Shown: one piece after another, positions 1 through 13,076 of the stretch
How the letters are laid out: each line of letters opens with the position of its first letter
Position numbering within the stretch: position 1 is the stretch's first letter
Source: Platerodrilus igneus
Taxonomy: Eukaryota > Arthropoda > Insecta > Coleoptera > Lycidae
Direction: 5' to 3'
Assembly: GCA_036346225.1 (NCBI GenBank)
Contig: JARFIW010001480.1
Location: forward strand, 9,083,001 to 9,147,000
Length of the DNA: 64,000 nucleotides
Made by a program: the position numbers and the translations under genes
The notes under the pieces: model-generated
The model's database searches: none
The model's input: the letters and a program-made list of their open reading frames with translations, nothing else
What the model was told of the DNA's origin: nothing

Positions 1-2
1 TC

Positions 3-131
3 ATTTTATATAAGGACACTCGTGTTGTTATTCCACTTATCTATGAACTTCAAGACATTGATGGAAAACGCCAGGGAAGGTGGCATATTAAAGATCTTAA
101 ACCATTCTCTGCTGATCCGAATGCTGATTAA
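3..131 (+). pseudogene. Ty3/gypsy integrase C-terminal tail
   Basis: An open frame of 42 codons enters from the left edge and ends at a TAA at 129-131. It reads like the C-terminal end of a gypsy-type integrase: a basic stretch, then a GRWHIKDLKPF-type motif shortly before the stop. This tail normally follows the integrase core and contacts DNA. Only the last part of the polyprotein lies in the window, so it cannot be judged whether the element upstream is intact. It may be the pol end of the element whose 3' repeat appears at 2627, but the 2.5-kb gap makes that uncertain. Confidence 0.55.
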
Positions 132-1574
132 TAATTTTCACGTTTCATTTCTTTAACGGTTTACCTAATGTTTTTGTTCCTGCTATGAATTAGTTAGCTT
201 TATTTAGCCATTTCTTTTCTTATACAGCACTTACCTTCTACACGTTTGGCTTATTTACCTTAAATTAGCTATCTTTTTGCTACCCGTTAACTTTCCCTTG
301 AATTAATTGCTAGTCACGCCTGTTTATTATCTAGATTATCTAATATAACTTTGTCACTTCATTTAATTAATCCTAGCACCTTTTCTACACCATATTTTGT
401 TTTCAGTATTTACCTTACATTGTTTAATTTCATGGTGATTGTCGTAACTTTGGTTGCAATAACTCATTGAATTTTTACAATTGGTTTTAGCCGATGTTGA
501 GTGGATGCTTTTTTCTTTGGACTCCCATAGGAGCCGCGGACTATGTCTTTGTAAGAAATAGTTCATATTCGCAGTTGCAAAAAACTAGGAGTTTCTATTC
601 CATGCGTTTTTCTTCTGGATTGTTGCAGTCGCCCACATTATCCTATATCATTTGTTTGTTTCTCCTTCTACTAAGTCATCATAACATATAAGCATTTTTC
701 GTTGTTTTTTATTGAACTTCGTGGTGAGGTGCTATCGCTTTTTATTGATATCTTATCGAATTCTCGATTGTTATAGCATATTGGGACAGTGTGTTTGTAT
801 TTAACTGCTCATAGTTAGGCTTTCTTGTGTGTTTATGGCGTTACCGTTTTTAAAAATTACCTTAAAGCAGTGGTTTTTTGTGTGAAGATATCTGTAGTGA
901 TACTTTTAAGTTGTTGTTTTAACTTTTGTCTGATTTTCTTATCGCAGTGGATGCACTTGTTAGGTAAATGATTGTACTATTAAGAGTCTAGTAATTTTGT
1001 AACTAATGATGTATTTTAACTTGTCTGATTAATATAGCAGGAGGTCTTTCAGACCGATCTGCACTTAACATGGGACACCTCTCTACCTTCTCTCGGACGC
1101 TTGTCTAAAAACTCTACTTTTCTTATCCTGCTGTCTCCGTTTCCGCTGTATCTTTCATTCGGTAGACCTGTTCTTGTCCCGGAACACCCGTCTACCACAT
1201 AAAAGTGAGTTTTCCCTCACTCCGGGCTACTGACCACATTGGCTGGTTGAGTAGTGCTTTTCTATCCACCTTTTCTGTCTATTTTGCTCAATGTGAGCCC
1301 TTCCTCTATTCTCTTCTACCTGGAAGTGCCTCTTATGCATTCCAAAATATCTACCTCTCTCTTTTTACCTTTCCTATTTCTACTGCCTTTTCATTTCCGT
1401 TAGTCACCGTGTGGTTGCGCGGGGGGTTTTCACAGACACCCGGAACACGTCTCTAGGAATCTTTCGTGAGGTCATGCAGTGCCGCTGTCAGCGCATGTGG
1501 CCGCTAACAGTGCATGTATGTATGAGTGTGTGAATGTGTGAGTGTAAGAATTTATATATGTTGATATATAAACC
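132..1574. other. No gene recognised; AT-rich, partly pyrimidine-rich
   Basis: After the integrase tail there is about 1.4 kb without a convincing coding region. Short frames here lack recognisable domains. A pyrimidine-rich stretch lies around 1080-1400. It could be the 3' untranslated part of the preceding retrotransposon. Confidence 0.4.
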
Positions 1575-2626
1575 TGTGGATATCTTATCGATATCGATCA
1601 ACGCCGGGTGCAGGAATGCACCCACATGCCTTTTTTCGGTCCCTCGTACCGTTTTTTTATAAACGGGCCTGCCTCACAGGTCGCTCTCTTTTAGGGGGTA
1701 CAAGTATTTTTCCTATATAACGGCTTCAAAGAACCACTCTATATTGTATCTTTGGGACGGATGACAAAACGGCTTGGTGAGCTGGGGAATTATACGCTAT
1801 ATCTTTAATGTATGTAGTCGTAGCGTGCCTTAGCGTGCTGGGACGTTTTGGATCCATCTATTGTTATCTAGTTTTATCTTAATATCTTTATCTTACCTAT
1901 TATCTTTGATAATAACTTAAGATTTTGCCTTATCTTTTTTGTTTTCTTAATGTTTGGTATTTATGATCAGACGTAGGAATTATTTTTTGAATATCGAGTG
2001 GAGAAGCTAACCTGATGGTAGCCATGTAATTTGTTAGGTTAGTAATGTAAGAAATTAGTAAGATGGTACTGTTGGTAAATTTGTTAATTCACAACCATGT
2101 CATAAACAAGTTTTGATGTGTATTGTTTATTAAACCAGAATACCAGTACATATAAATTTGCTAAAGTGCATAGTAACTTCCTCTTTTGGACATTTTGAAA
2201 TTTGGGCATTTTCTTGCCAAAGAAAAAACAGTTTAGATGCAACGCTCTTGTGCGTATGCACTTAGAAAACTGTAATGTTAGCTTTAGTTATAGTATATAT
2301 GTTGGGCGATTTATCGCATTTGTTCTAGTTTTAGTAGTGTTTCGTACTTTCCGACAAATTTGTCGATTATAACTGCGCCACATTAAAGACTCGTGTGTGC
2401 ATTTATAAATGTAGTTCATAAACAATGGGGGTACACATTCCGTTTCCTTGTAAATCGTAAGACGTATTATCGGTTGAAAAAACCAGGTAACACCTAAAAT
2501 AAACATTTTCTAGAATTTAAGTTAGGGTTTATGTAGGTTAGTTAGGATTTAGATTTTAAGCTATTACCGTGCTAACAGTCATTTTCTTTTTTTAAGATTT
2601 TTTTTCTTTTATGGCTTTGTCGCAAT
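1575..2626. repeat. 1-kb interspersed unit, copy 1 (matches 50143-51194)
   Basis: This stretch aligns by eye with 50143-51194 over its whole length. Both start with a TCGATATC-rich patch followed by AACGCCGGGTGCA, and both continue through shared blocks such as GGAATTATTTTTTGAATAT and GAAGCTAACCTGATGGTAGC. Both copies run directly into a copy of the palindrome-capped LTR-like repeat. It carries a single copy of the GATA-rich 43-bp unit (near 1879-1922) that is amplified in the other copy. It has no coding content. It may be the 3' internal region of the retrotransposon to which the LTR-like repeat belongs. Confidence 0.7.
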
Positions 2627-3250
2627 TGTTACATGCCAAAATTGGCATTTTACAGTTTTAAATATGTGATTGAATTCGCGCCAATATTTTAAAAAATAAA
2701 CTTGTTCATTTCCGTCACTTCGGACAGTTGCATCGGCGCAAGGGAATGCGCAGACGTGGAGTGATGAAGTAAGTGCGAGGTTTCCGACACGACCGGACAT
2801 TATTATTAGCCAACAAGACGTCGAACAGTGACGTTTACCTGTGTCGCCCCTTTGTCTTTTCTTTTTCAGAATGTAGGTTTCCCTTTACCTCTATCGTCTA
2901 TCGTTGCCTTCACTTTTTTCGTTCCGTCCTACCTACGAACAAAGAAGAGGGAAGACAGAAAATCTGATTTCAACGATGGCTAACCAAACCCACGTCCAAC
3001 AACGCCGAGATCCATGGAAATGAGTATGGCCCCTGCGCAAGGATAACCGCAAAGTCGTGAAGCGTTCCACATTTTTGGTGAGTGTTTTTTATCTTTTTTA
3101 AGGTGCATCTTGTATCACTGTAGACATTTTTGGTATGTGATACAATTTGAGACGCAATTATGATGTAATATCTTGTTGTGCAATATTGTGTACGTGATTA
3201 GTATGTGTTGCCAACTGTAGTAGTGGATCATAATGGTTGCGCGGGACTAT
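2627..3250 (+). repeat. Palindrome-capped LTR-like repeat, copy D
   Basis: Starts TGTTACATGCC followed by an inverted TTGGCAT, the same subterminal palindrome seen at 6673, 19347, 34898 (minus), 37605 and 51195. Inside, it shares the family block around 'ATTCGCGCCAATA', a 'CCGTCAC' segment, and a splice-donor-like GGTGAGTG near 3078. The right border is not clear and no TSD was found. This fits a copy that is part of a longer element rather than a solo insertion. Confidence 0.6.
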
Positions 3251-3329
3251 ATCAAGGAAGCGGCTGTTTCTGAAGATCGGAAGATATCCTTTGTGGTGAA
3301 TTGCTTGCGTGGGTCAGCCCAAGATGGGG

Positions 3330-4420
3330 GGGGTCTTAAAAGAAAGTAAGGTAGAAAATTTTGCTGAATTTAAGAGGTTATTTTTGGAAGGATATTGAGG
3401 TATAGAGGAAGAACGAAACCTTTTTTATAAAATCAAATTTGGGTGTTACAAGCTCAGCTCGAAAGCAGATTATTTTCTAAAAATGGTAAGGATGCGTGTT
3501 TTTAGGGAAAACATTGCGAGAAGATGATATTGTGTCAATGTTGACCAAACATTTGGGGTGCGAACTTTGTCAAAAGTCCAAAATTTCGCCCCATTGTTGG
3601 GGAGATTATCACAGTGTTGCACCTGATGGGCCAAATAAAATTGTCTGCCTTGACCTAATGTATCCCTTGCCGGTGTCGAGGTCAGGAGTTGCTCAGTTTT
3701 TAGTGGACGCTTTTAGCAAGTATGTGTCGTTATATCCGGTGCGGCAGGGTAATATGGCAAGTATACTTCGCTGTTTAGAAAACAAATATTTCAAAAATAT
3801 GGGGAAACAGGAACTGATCTTGTCAGACAATGGGAGCCAGTTTAGAGTTTGAAATGGGGGGTGGCATTACAGGCTAATAGTATTAAAGTATCCCATACAT
3901 CAGGGTATTATCCTCAAGGAAAACAAACGGAGTGGGTTAACAGGGAAGTGAGGAGACTGCTGAGATCATTGTGTCACGCGGTTTATACTAAATGGGCCAT
4001 TGTTTTAGATAAAGTGGAGTATTATTTAAATCGGGTCGTTCATAGTTCAACCCGGTTCAGTCCCTGAGAGTTACATTTTGGTAAGATCATAGAAAATTCC
4101 TTTTGGAGATCTATGCCTTTTTCGGAAAATTCAGTTATTATGAAAAATACACAAGAAACATGGGTTTTAGCCCATAATAAGTTGCAATCAAGGGCTGAAA
4201 ACGCAAGTATCATCATGACAGGGATAAAAGGATTACAGAATTTAAACCAGAAGACAGGGTGTTAATCCATACTCATCCTCAGTCTTCAGTCGAAGATCTT
4301 TTGTATTCCTGACCAGCTACAGTGGTCGAAATGAAGGGTCCCAATTCATATGTATTACGGGACGATGCAGATGGCCGTTGTCTGTGACCCCATAATGTGT
4401 TTAATTTAAAGCCTTTTAGG
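3330..4420 (+). pseudogene. Degraded Ty3/gypsy gag fragment and integrase
   Basis: A short gag-like stretch at about 3340-3480 runs into an integrase region in two frames (about 3496-3852 and 3849-4067). The zinc-binding end shows a CELCQKSK motif. The core keeps the LILSDNGSQF motif containing the second catalytic aspartate, followed by a frameshift, then HTSGYYPQGKQTEWVNR, which supplies the region around the catalytic glutamate. The frame then decays through 4067-4420. Protease, reverse transcriptase and RNase H are missing, so an internal deletion has joined gag to integrase. This is a dead element. Confidence 0.75.
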
Positions 4421-4599
4421 GAGCCTTATTCTGGGGCACCTTGCACCCAATCTAGTATTAACTACGCCCTAGTTCTAGTTGAACTTAATAGAGGGTTAAG
4501 GCAACAGGCCTTCATTAATTTAATTTTAAGTATTATATGTTTAGTGCATTGTTGTGTTAGTCTTAAGAGTGCAAGATTCTAAGCGTTATCTGATGCGGC

Positions 4600-5030
4600 T
4601 AGAAGGAGTGGGGTGTGCTAAGCGAATGTGAGTGACAAGCAGTGTCGTCTGGAGTGTGGATTGAGATAGGTGTACTTACTTGAAGCTGCACAGTTTTGCG
4701 AGTATCGCGATATTAATTAAATTGTTTATGTTGTAGCATTTACAATGCTCCTTTTATTTAACTCTTTAATATCTTATTATATCGACCTACAATTCCGTAT
4801 CTCCCAGTATAAATTTAATTTTGAATATTGATTAACAGTTATATAGTTGTTAAACACGTGAAGGTTTGATAAGAGCGGACGCGCTATCTTTCAAACTAGT
4901 TCACATAAGGTGAATTGATATTCATTTTTGGGATTTGATGGTGCCGTGAGCACTCGTGGCTAATAAACCACATTTATCTCATCAAGTACCTGCGAGTACT
5001 TATTTATAGTGTTCCCCTATTACGGGGGTA
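4600..5030 (+). repeat. Putative 3' LTR of the gypsy relic, with polypurine tract
   Basis: A purine-rich run (AGAAGGAGTGGGG, about 4600-4613) lies shortly after the integrase remnant and is followed by TGTGCTAAGCG. This is the usual arrangement of a polypurine tract next to a 3' LTR. An AATAAA at about 4962 could be its polyadenylation signal. No matching 5' LTR or TSD was found, so the right border is a guess. Confidence 0.35.
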
Positions 5031-6668
5031 AGTATTTAGTAAAATATCTTATTATACGTTTATCTTGCTCTATAGTAATTCCCTTTGTATTGGTTATCTT
5101 AGGAAACTTTTGGGAGTTTGAAATTTTTGAAGTTTGGAACTTAGAAGTTTGGAAGCCCAGATAAATCTGGACAGGAGATTTGATACAGCACAACAAATAT
5201 TGCGGAAGTAACATTCCCATATTGTCACCTGGTAAAACAAGTTTTGAATCTATTTTCAAACACTTACTGTCGATCTTGGAAACCCTGGTCATCTGTATTG
5301 TAACATAACACGCCCGGATGCACATCTGTTATACACCGTCGAGGGTCGTGTTCAGCATACGAAGCTAACGGATAACAAGGTTGTATATCTCTTTCCTTAT
5401 TTTATTTAGTTTGTTTGGATGCTACTATCAGCCTGTCAGAAGAATCAGGTGTTGGTAGATTCCTATAACATGTATTTGTGTGTATAAACGATATATTGGA
5501 AAATTATTTTATCCTGGTACTCACTAGTACTTGAGACATCTAATTCCCAATTATGTTGCTAGTAATCTTATTGAAGTTCTTGGATGTTATATTTAAATAT
5601 TTACAAGATTAAAATAGCGTACCTAATATTATTATCAGCTGGAAATGTATTAATCTACTCTATTGCTTAAATTATTGTTACCATAATTTTTAACTACTGA
5701 AATCCACATATACGTAAACGTTTATGTTTTGTTTGTAACAACGAGGTAACCATGGTAACTGCGTTGATCGTCGCATACTCTTGAAGTTTATAATAATCAC
5801 TTTTTATGATTTACATATTTATTTATTTGAATTACTCGAGCATGAGAGCTTGTATTCAATATTATTTGAAATGACATTATATGCGATACGCTAAAAATTA
5901 ACCTCTCGACTACTTTATTTATAATAATTGATATCTTTTACATACGCTTGATTTACACTTAATTTTCCTGTTTCCAGTTGAATGTGTCACTGCGTCTATT
6001 ACCAAAACAGGTGGTGCCCAAAACATTTCCGATTTAGTCAAGTTATTCGTTTGAGATTTATATTCTCATTAAATTTTTTGCCCCTAAGTAGCCCTAATTA
6101 TATTCATACATAAACCCATGCCTATAGTGCTCTCCAACGAACCCCAGCAGTTAGCCGGCAAGGTGTGTTGTTATATTTCCCTGTCACTAATATTTTCTTT
6201 TAAAAACAACACCACAATGTCAATGTATTTTGAGTGAATTACCCTTTTATTCTGTTTATGAGTATTGGCCTTGGGCCCATTTAGTTACTGTCTTGTAAGA
6301 ATATTTTCACTGTTTTTATACTGCGGATTGAACTCGCCACTTGTTTGAATTTATAATTTAATAGTTTCACGTAGATAGAACTTTTAATTTTCTAATAAGG
6401 CGCCCACAAACAAGAGTTTCTTGCTGCAGCAATGAGTTTCAGGTAATCAGGTAAGGATCTTCCAAAGTACACTCTTTTTAAAATAAAAAATTTCCTGGGG
6501 GCAAAACAATTGAAGATAGTTATATAAACTCTTACATCAAATTAATTCTTTGCTCACGTACTATTCAAATATGTAATAATATATAGGGTGTGCTATTTAA
6601 AATATCGAAGTTGAACCCTATTCCCGGTATAATCGGAAGTTTCACGTAGTTGGGAATATCTTAGCTGG
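5031..6668. other. No gene recognised; AT-rich
   Basis: About 1.6 kb of AT-rich DNA. A minus-strand frame at 5020-5325 has low-complexity content and no family resemblance. Nothing else could be supported. Confidence 0.5.
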
Positions 6669-6672
6669 ACTT

Positions 6673-7314
6673 TGTTACGTGCCAAATTGGCACTAAACAT
6701 TTCTTTAGTTTTAGCTTTGATGTGCAGGTGTTTTCGCGCCTTAAATTCAAAAGACTCAGTGCGCGTATTTCCGTCACGTCAAAAGTGGGTTGGGCGAATA
6801 ATTTCGCGCCGACGCGTGAAAGGACAAAAGAGTGGGTTTTTTTCCGGTGGACTCTGTAACGTGGCTGTTTGCCTTGGAACTTCGAGGAGTGCAGTTGTTG
6901 TGCTTGGTATCGTATCTTTATCTTATTATGTAGATTCCTTTGCCTCTGATTATTTGTCTTTACCTGATAAACCTGTTCCTTATCGTTCCGCTACGTATAG
7001 GAATTTGGATACGACCTTGGAGCAGCCCACGACCCGGGGAACGAATTGGAGCCCTGAGATCTAGTCCAGCCATCTTGAAGGACGCTGGCGTACTTCGTGG
7101 GAATCTGGACCTTTTTATGTGAGTACCTTATTGTCATAACTGTTTGCGAATTTAATATATATTTTCCGTCAATTGCGCATTTAATTTGTGCATTGTGTGA
7201 CGTCATTGACAGATGGGCACGCCAAAATCTGTATAAAGATTAGCGCTACCAACTGCCGTGGTGTCTAGTAGATCGCGCTTGCGGAGTTGTAATTATGAAC
7301 TTTAAATTGTAAGA
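6673..7314 (+). repeat. Palindrome-capped solo-LTR-like repeat, copy A
   Basis: A 642-bp insertion starting TGTTACGTGCCAAATTGGCAC and ending TGTAAGA. It is flanked by ACTT at 6669-6672 and again at 7315-7318. It is closely similar to copy B at 19347: both share an 'AAAAGTGGGTTGG' block, 'TTTCGCGCCGACGCGTGAAAG', 'TGACGTCATTGACAGATGGG' and the end 'GTAATTATGAACTTT'. The 4-bp TSD and TG start suit a Ty3/gypsy solo LTR. The end lacks the usual CA, so a DNA-transposon origin is not excluded. Confidence 0.75.
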
Positions 7315-7711
7315 ACTTGCTTTGTTTGATAACCTCTGCAAGCAAGATTTCAGTTTTCTAGTTTTTATACTCTTTGAGATACCTTTGATGAAAGTTCATT
7401 GTGAGACACCCTGTATATGCCCTTACTATAAATTTAAAGATAAGAAACAAAATCAGGGTAATGAACGAAATTAAAAACTCTGAGATACTTTGAAGATATT
7501 GAAAATTTAATTAGTAATTCTCCAATTTACATTCTCTTGATTCAGAAAAATCTATTCCCTCTTAAACAAATACATTTTTAAACATGTAAGGGATATTTTA
7601 TTAATGAATATAATGATTTGGAATATTCCAGTCCATTCTATCGAAGCCTTAAAATTACTGTACTTAAATATTTTGCTACCAAGCAGGAACTATAGACTTT
7701 TTAAACATTAC

Positions 7712-7923
7712 CTGTGTTAAATCAGCACTTGAGGAACTTCTATATACTGGATGTCCCAATTGAACTGTTTTATTAGAATTAAGAGGTTGATGATTAGTAG
7801 TGAGGATTTTCCCATTTCTAGCTTCCAAAGTGACTTCATACGGACTAGCATAACTTAAAATGGTCAAAGCATCTTCATAAACGATGTGGTCAAAATTAAT
7901 TGTTACGCTCTTTATTCGATCGC
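7712..7923 (-). CDS. PDZ gene exon d: second half of PDZ plus linker
   Basis: The acceptor TATTATTTAG lies just right of 7923 and the donor GTAATG just left of 7712. The 212-bp exon completes a split glycine codon from the exon at 7977, then encodes GDRIKS, the YEDALTIL helix and the PYEVTLEAR strand, then a serine-rich linker. It ends exactly on a codon, so the next exon starts in phase 0. No stop codon is inside, so the protein continues. Confidence 0.8.
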
Positions 7924-10900
7924 CTAAATAATAGGTTATATAGTACAAGGGTTTTGAATATATGAGTAAAACTTACCTGTATTAAGCATTCCTGATTCAG
8001 ACGCCGGACCTCTGTGTAAGATGTCTTTAATAAATATGCCATCTCTCATATTTCCGTAAATATTAAAACCAAGTCCAGTAAAATCGTGACTTTTCAATAA
8101 CACAGTTTTAACTTGTTCAGCCTATAAAATCAAAGTTAACAAATTAGTTTAATGGAAAATGTAATGTATTTAGATTATTCATAATTGTATACTAATATAT
8201 CAGGTTAGTTAATAAAACACAGCTTTTTTGCCATAATATAGATAGATCGATGTCATGCCCTAATAGGTGTTGTTCTAAATAAAAAAGATGTATTTGTATT
8301 GTTTCCTGTTGGTTATTTTATATGCACTGTGTATTATAATGACCATGAGTACAAAAGAAACTGGCATAAAAGTTGTTGCTGTTGGGGCTAGCTGTTTGCA
8401 ATACCATTTTTTAAATTATTGTGTAGTAGGCTAGAAATAAAAGTTTGTTATGAATGTCAAAATTATGTTTAATATTGATTTTGAAGTGTCACTTATACCT
8501 TTTGCATGTCCTAAATTTATATTATTATACAGAATATATTTATTTAACCAAGAGGAGTTGATTTATTGTTAGCAGTGATCTAACATTAATGGCGACCGTG
8601 ACAGGACTAATTTCTGAAGAACGTAAGAAAGTATGAGTGAATCAAATTCAAAAAGTAAGAGATCTGTTTTATGTTCAGAACGTGCTGTTCTGGGGCAATT
8701 CCTTACAAATGCCACGAATAACTTATTGGATAGTATTAATAGTGGTGATCGTAAAGAGGCCGTTATTAAGTTTAGCATCCTAGAGGATAAATGGAGTCGG
8801 TTATCATGCCAAGATGCCGAAATGATGAATGTTTTGTTAGAAGATGGTGATGAAAAGGAAATAGAGCATGAGTATACTCAAGTTGAAGAATACAGAGAGA
8901 AGTTTACTATTGCTAAAGCCACAATGGAGCAGTTTTTGAAAGCGGTGGATACATTATCGATCAGTGTGATAAAGAGGGTATAGAACATTTAAAACATGGG
9001 TTGTTTGGTGGGATAGTGACACCCAATGTGATACACAAAAGGTATTCATTGCAGTTGAAAAATATAAATACGAATGTTTATTTTAATATTTCCGCTGTGG
9101 ATACTGATAAAATTTGTGGAAATATACCGAAATTGACAGATTTTAAAATTTTGAAAGAGCTAAAAAAAAGGGGCATCGTGTATTCAGATGTTTATGAAGA
9201 ATTACCTATACAAATTTTGTTAGGAACAGATCATATAGGTAAATTATTGACTGGGAAGGTAGAGTTTTTAAAATGTGGGTTGTCGGCCATTGAGACCCAA
9301 TTAGGATGGTGCCTATTGGGAGCTAAAAGGAGCCGAGTCGCTGATTTAGTATTGAAATTTACAAAATATTTGGGAATCACAAAGGATATTGGTATACAAG
9401 ATCTTATTATTAGCAAATGCAATGAACAAGTAGACCACGAATGAGGGAATAGCTTTAAGTAGGTTGGAAATTATAACGAGGAAGTTGAAGAAACAAAATA
9501 TTTACGAGGCATATGTACTTGGTTAAAGGATAACATAATTGAGGAAGTATTTGAAGTTAAGGGTGAATCGGTTGGTTATTACTTTCCTCATAGACCCATA
9601 ATAAAAAAGAATTCTACGACTACGAAGATATGGCCAGTTTTGACGCCTCTTCACGAACGTTGGATGGTTCTTCTCTGAACGATTGTTTTAGTAAAGGATT
9701 CAATTTGTTGCAGAATATTCTGGCAATCTTGATTAGGTTCAGAGAAGGAAAATATGGAGTTTGTGGGGACATCAAACAAGCGTTTTTACAGATTCTTGTC
9801 AGAGAACAAGATCGGGATTTTCTGCAGTTTTTATGATGGAAGAATAAGAGCACTAGTGAATTAAGAACTTCTCGACATTGTCATGTTGTGTTTGGTGTGA
9901 TGTCTAGTCCGTTTTTGTTAAATGCGACGCTTTAGCATCATCTTGGTTTGGAGAAATACTCTGAGGAATACGGTCCGGGAGTTATGAACAAGCTGAAAGG
10001 GTCATTCTATGTTGATGATTGTATTTCAAGTAAGTGTACGCTTGACGAAATCAATTTGTTTATACAATATTCTCGAAATATATTGGCAGATGCTGGTTTG
10101 GAGTTATGCAAATGGGCTTATACTGCGATGGAAGTGGAGGAGGAGCGGTCAGTGCTTGGAATACAATGGAACATTAGGGATGACGTTCTGTCAGTAGTTG
10201 TGCCAGATTTGATGGAAGGGGATTTAACGAAAAGGGTTTTGTTATCTATTATTAGTAAAATATTTGATCCGTTGGGATTTTTATGTCCAGCATTTGTGGT
10301 ACCAAAGTTACTACTTCAGGAAGTATGGAAATGAAAAATTTCCTGGGATGATAAATTGCCAGAAGATTTAAGAGTAAAGTTTAGTAGTTGGAGGAAAACC
10401 TATAGCTGTTTGCGAGATTTTAAGATTCCCTGAGGGATGCTGTGTGACATGATGCAAACTAATACGACTATGCATGTTTTTTGTGATGCGAGTGCTGATG
10501 CATATGCATCTTGCATTTTCCTAAGACCTGAGGATTATTTTGATAATATGTTTGTCTGATTAATTGCGGCCAAATCTAGAATTATGCCTATGAAAAAATG
10601 CACCATTCCTAGGCTCGAACTACTGGGAGTTTGTGTGGCAGTAAGGTTATGTGAGACTGTTAGGCACGCTCTAGCTGTGATGGGGGTATTTAAAGTTATA
10701 TTTTGATGTGATTCCATGATGGTGTTGTGTTGGATAACAAACAAACAAACATGGAATTGTTTTGTAGGAAATAGAATTAAAGAGATTAGAAATAGAACTC
10801 ATGTAAAACAGTGGAGGCATGTCCTTGGATTGTTGAATCCAGCAGACCTATTATCGAGAGGTTGTTCGCTTATTAAATTGCTTGAAGGAAATTGGCGGAG

Positions 10901-13011
10901 TGGTCCACCTTGGCTGTACGAACCAAATAGTAATTGGCTGTCAGCAGATATTATAGAGTCCAAAGAAGCATATTCTGAAGTTCGGACCGAAGCGCTATTT
11001 GATTTTAATATGTTGGTTGTGGAGGAGATGGGAATAGGCGATAGGTTTGCTAAGTTCTCTAAGTTCACAACAATTATACGAGTATGTGCGTGGATGCGTA
11101 GGTTTTATAATAATTGTAGAAAGTTAGCAGTAAATTGTCCATTTATAACTGCTAAAGAAATAATTGCAGTGGAAAAAGTGTTTATTACCTGGTACAAAGG
11201 GAGTGGGACGATATTAGCAAACACAAATGTAGGCAGACGAAAAATGTTTATTGACGTGATGAGTTGATCAGAGTCAAGACTAGAATTACAACTGGTCAGG
11301 AAGATCAAAGTTTTCAGAGTCCGTTGATATTACCCAAGCATAACATTGTTTTGAAGTTAATTCAGCATGTTCACGAAAATTCACAACAAATAGGAGTTTC
11401 TACTACGTTGTGCAAGATTTGTGAAGAGCTATGGATTCCACAAGGACTTAAAATTGTAAGCCACGTTTTGAAAAAATGTGTGATTTGCCAACGTTTTAGA
11501 ACTCAGGCTATTGAAACTGAGACACCTGGTTTACCTGAAGACCGTGTGAAATGTGTTTCAGCATTTCAAGTGACTGTAATGGATTTAGCTGGTCTGTTGT
11601 ATTTGAAGGGTGGAGAATAAGCCTATGTTGTTTTATTCACGTGTGCCGTTTATAGAGCGGTACATTTATAGTTGATAACGTCATTGTCAACTGAAACATT
11701 TATGCAATCATTAAGAAGGTTTATTGCACGAAGAGGCTGTAACAGTTCGTTTTTTCTCTGCTAAATTAACGCTTAACAATTATGTATTGTACTATAAAAA
11801 TTTTTGGATTTGTTTTTATAGTTTAATATAAATCATACTTCAACAATTAATACAGAATTAAAAGCAAAGTATCATAATTTTGGAACACCCTAAGTATTTG
11901 TTCTTCTTTAATTTTAAACATATAGAAAATAAAGCGCATAGTTATAAATGTCCAGTCTGTATTGTAAAACTTCTACAACATATCTCCAAGGTGATATCGA
12001 TAGCGTGTTTGCACGCACCTGCTTGTTAAGGCTGTTGTCTACGAGCCGGCCAGTCGGCTTTTGAAACTAGCAACGTCAAGATGGTAAAGTTTTTATCTAA
12101 AGTTGACTTGCGAGTCGCAATTCAGTTCCCATAAAGGCATTGATCCAATTGTTTGAAACTCATCATGCGCAACACTAAATTTAACGTACAAAGAACTCAT
12201 GTGCAAAAATAACACTAAAATATGGAAGATATAACGTTTAATAACTGAAGCAAAAATGGTCGAATTAGGCTGTTAAATTTTTACTGCGTCTAAGATATGT
12301 AACCTTGGGCAATTTAAATAAAATAGCAAAAGCCTCTAAAGCAATTAAGCATTATAAATGTCATTAACATAATTAAGGGATTTTTTAATGTCACCTTTTC
12401 AGTACTGAGAAAATGATTCACATATAATAAAAATAGGTTGGTAATAAGATCTTTCAAATTAGTAAAGTTAACTTCATAAATAGTAATCGTGCATAAACAA
12501 GTGTATGATTGAATTATTCGTAATTCAAATTCATAAAACTTTTGTTACATATACAATTTTATAAAGCATAAATTTTAATAAAAAGGAAAGTTTGAAAATT
12601 TAAATTTATAATTAAACATTATCACAAAGATTTTAAGCGCCATGGGTTCAAACTACCAATGTTAGATTTATACATGACGTTATACGTTAAACAGATGATT
12701 GCTGCACAGATGGATATCACTTACCACATTGACCTCAGGTTTGATGGCTTGCACCAATTAACAAACAAGTTCAAACCACACATGAACTTCCAGCATTTGA
12801 TAAACACGTAAAAAAATAGTTACCTCATCATTATAACAAAGCTTCTTAAACTCAACTTTCTACAACCATTGATCAGCTCTAACCATTTCTTCTCAATTAT
12901 AACAAAATTTCCATGTTGAAATTTAAGGAACAACAATAGATATAAAAATTAATTGAATATTCACAAACTAACAATAATTATCTGTCAAAATAATCCACAA
13001 ATAATTTTCAG

Positions 13012-13076
<65 letters not shown>

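Noticed and set aside
5020..5325. 101-codon minus-strand frame as a gene
   Set aside because: Low-complexity repeats (FQTSKFQTSKISNSQK), no splice or promoter context, no family.
13014..13073. Regulatory TATA cluster
   Set aside because: A simple TA microsatellite; no gene start nearby.
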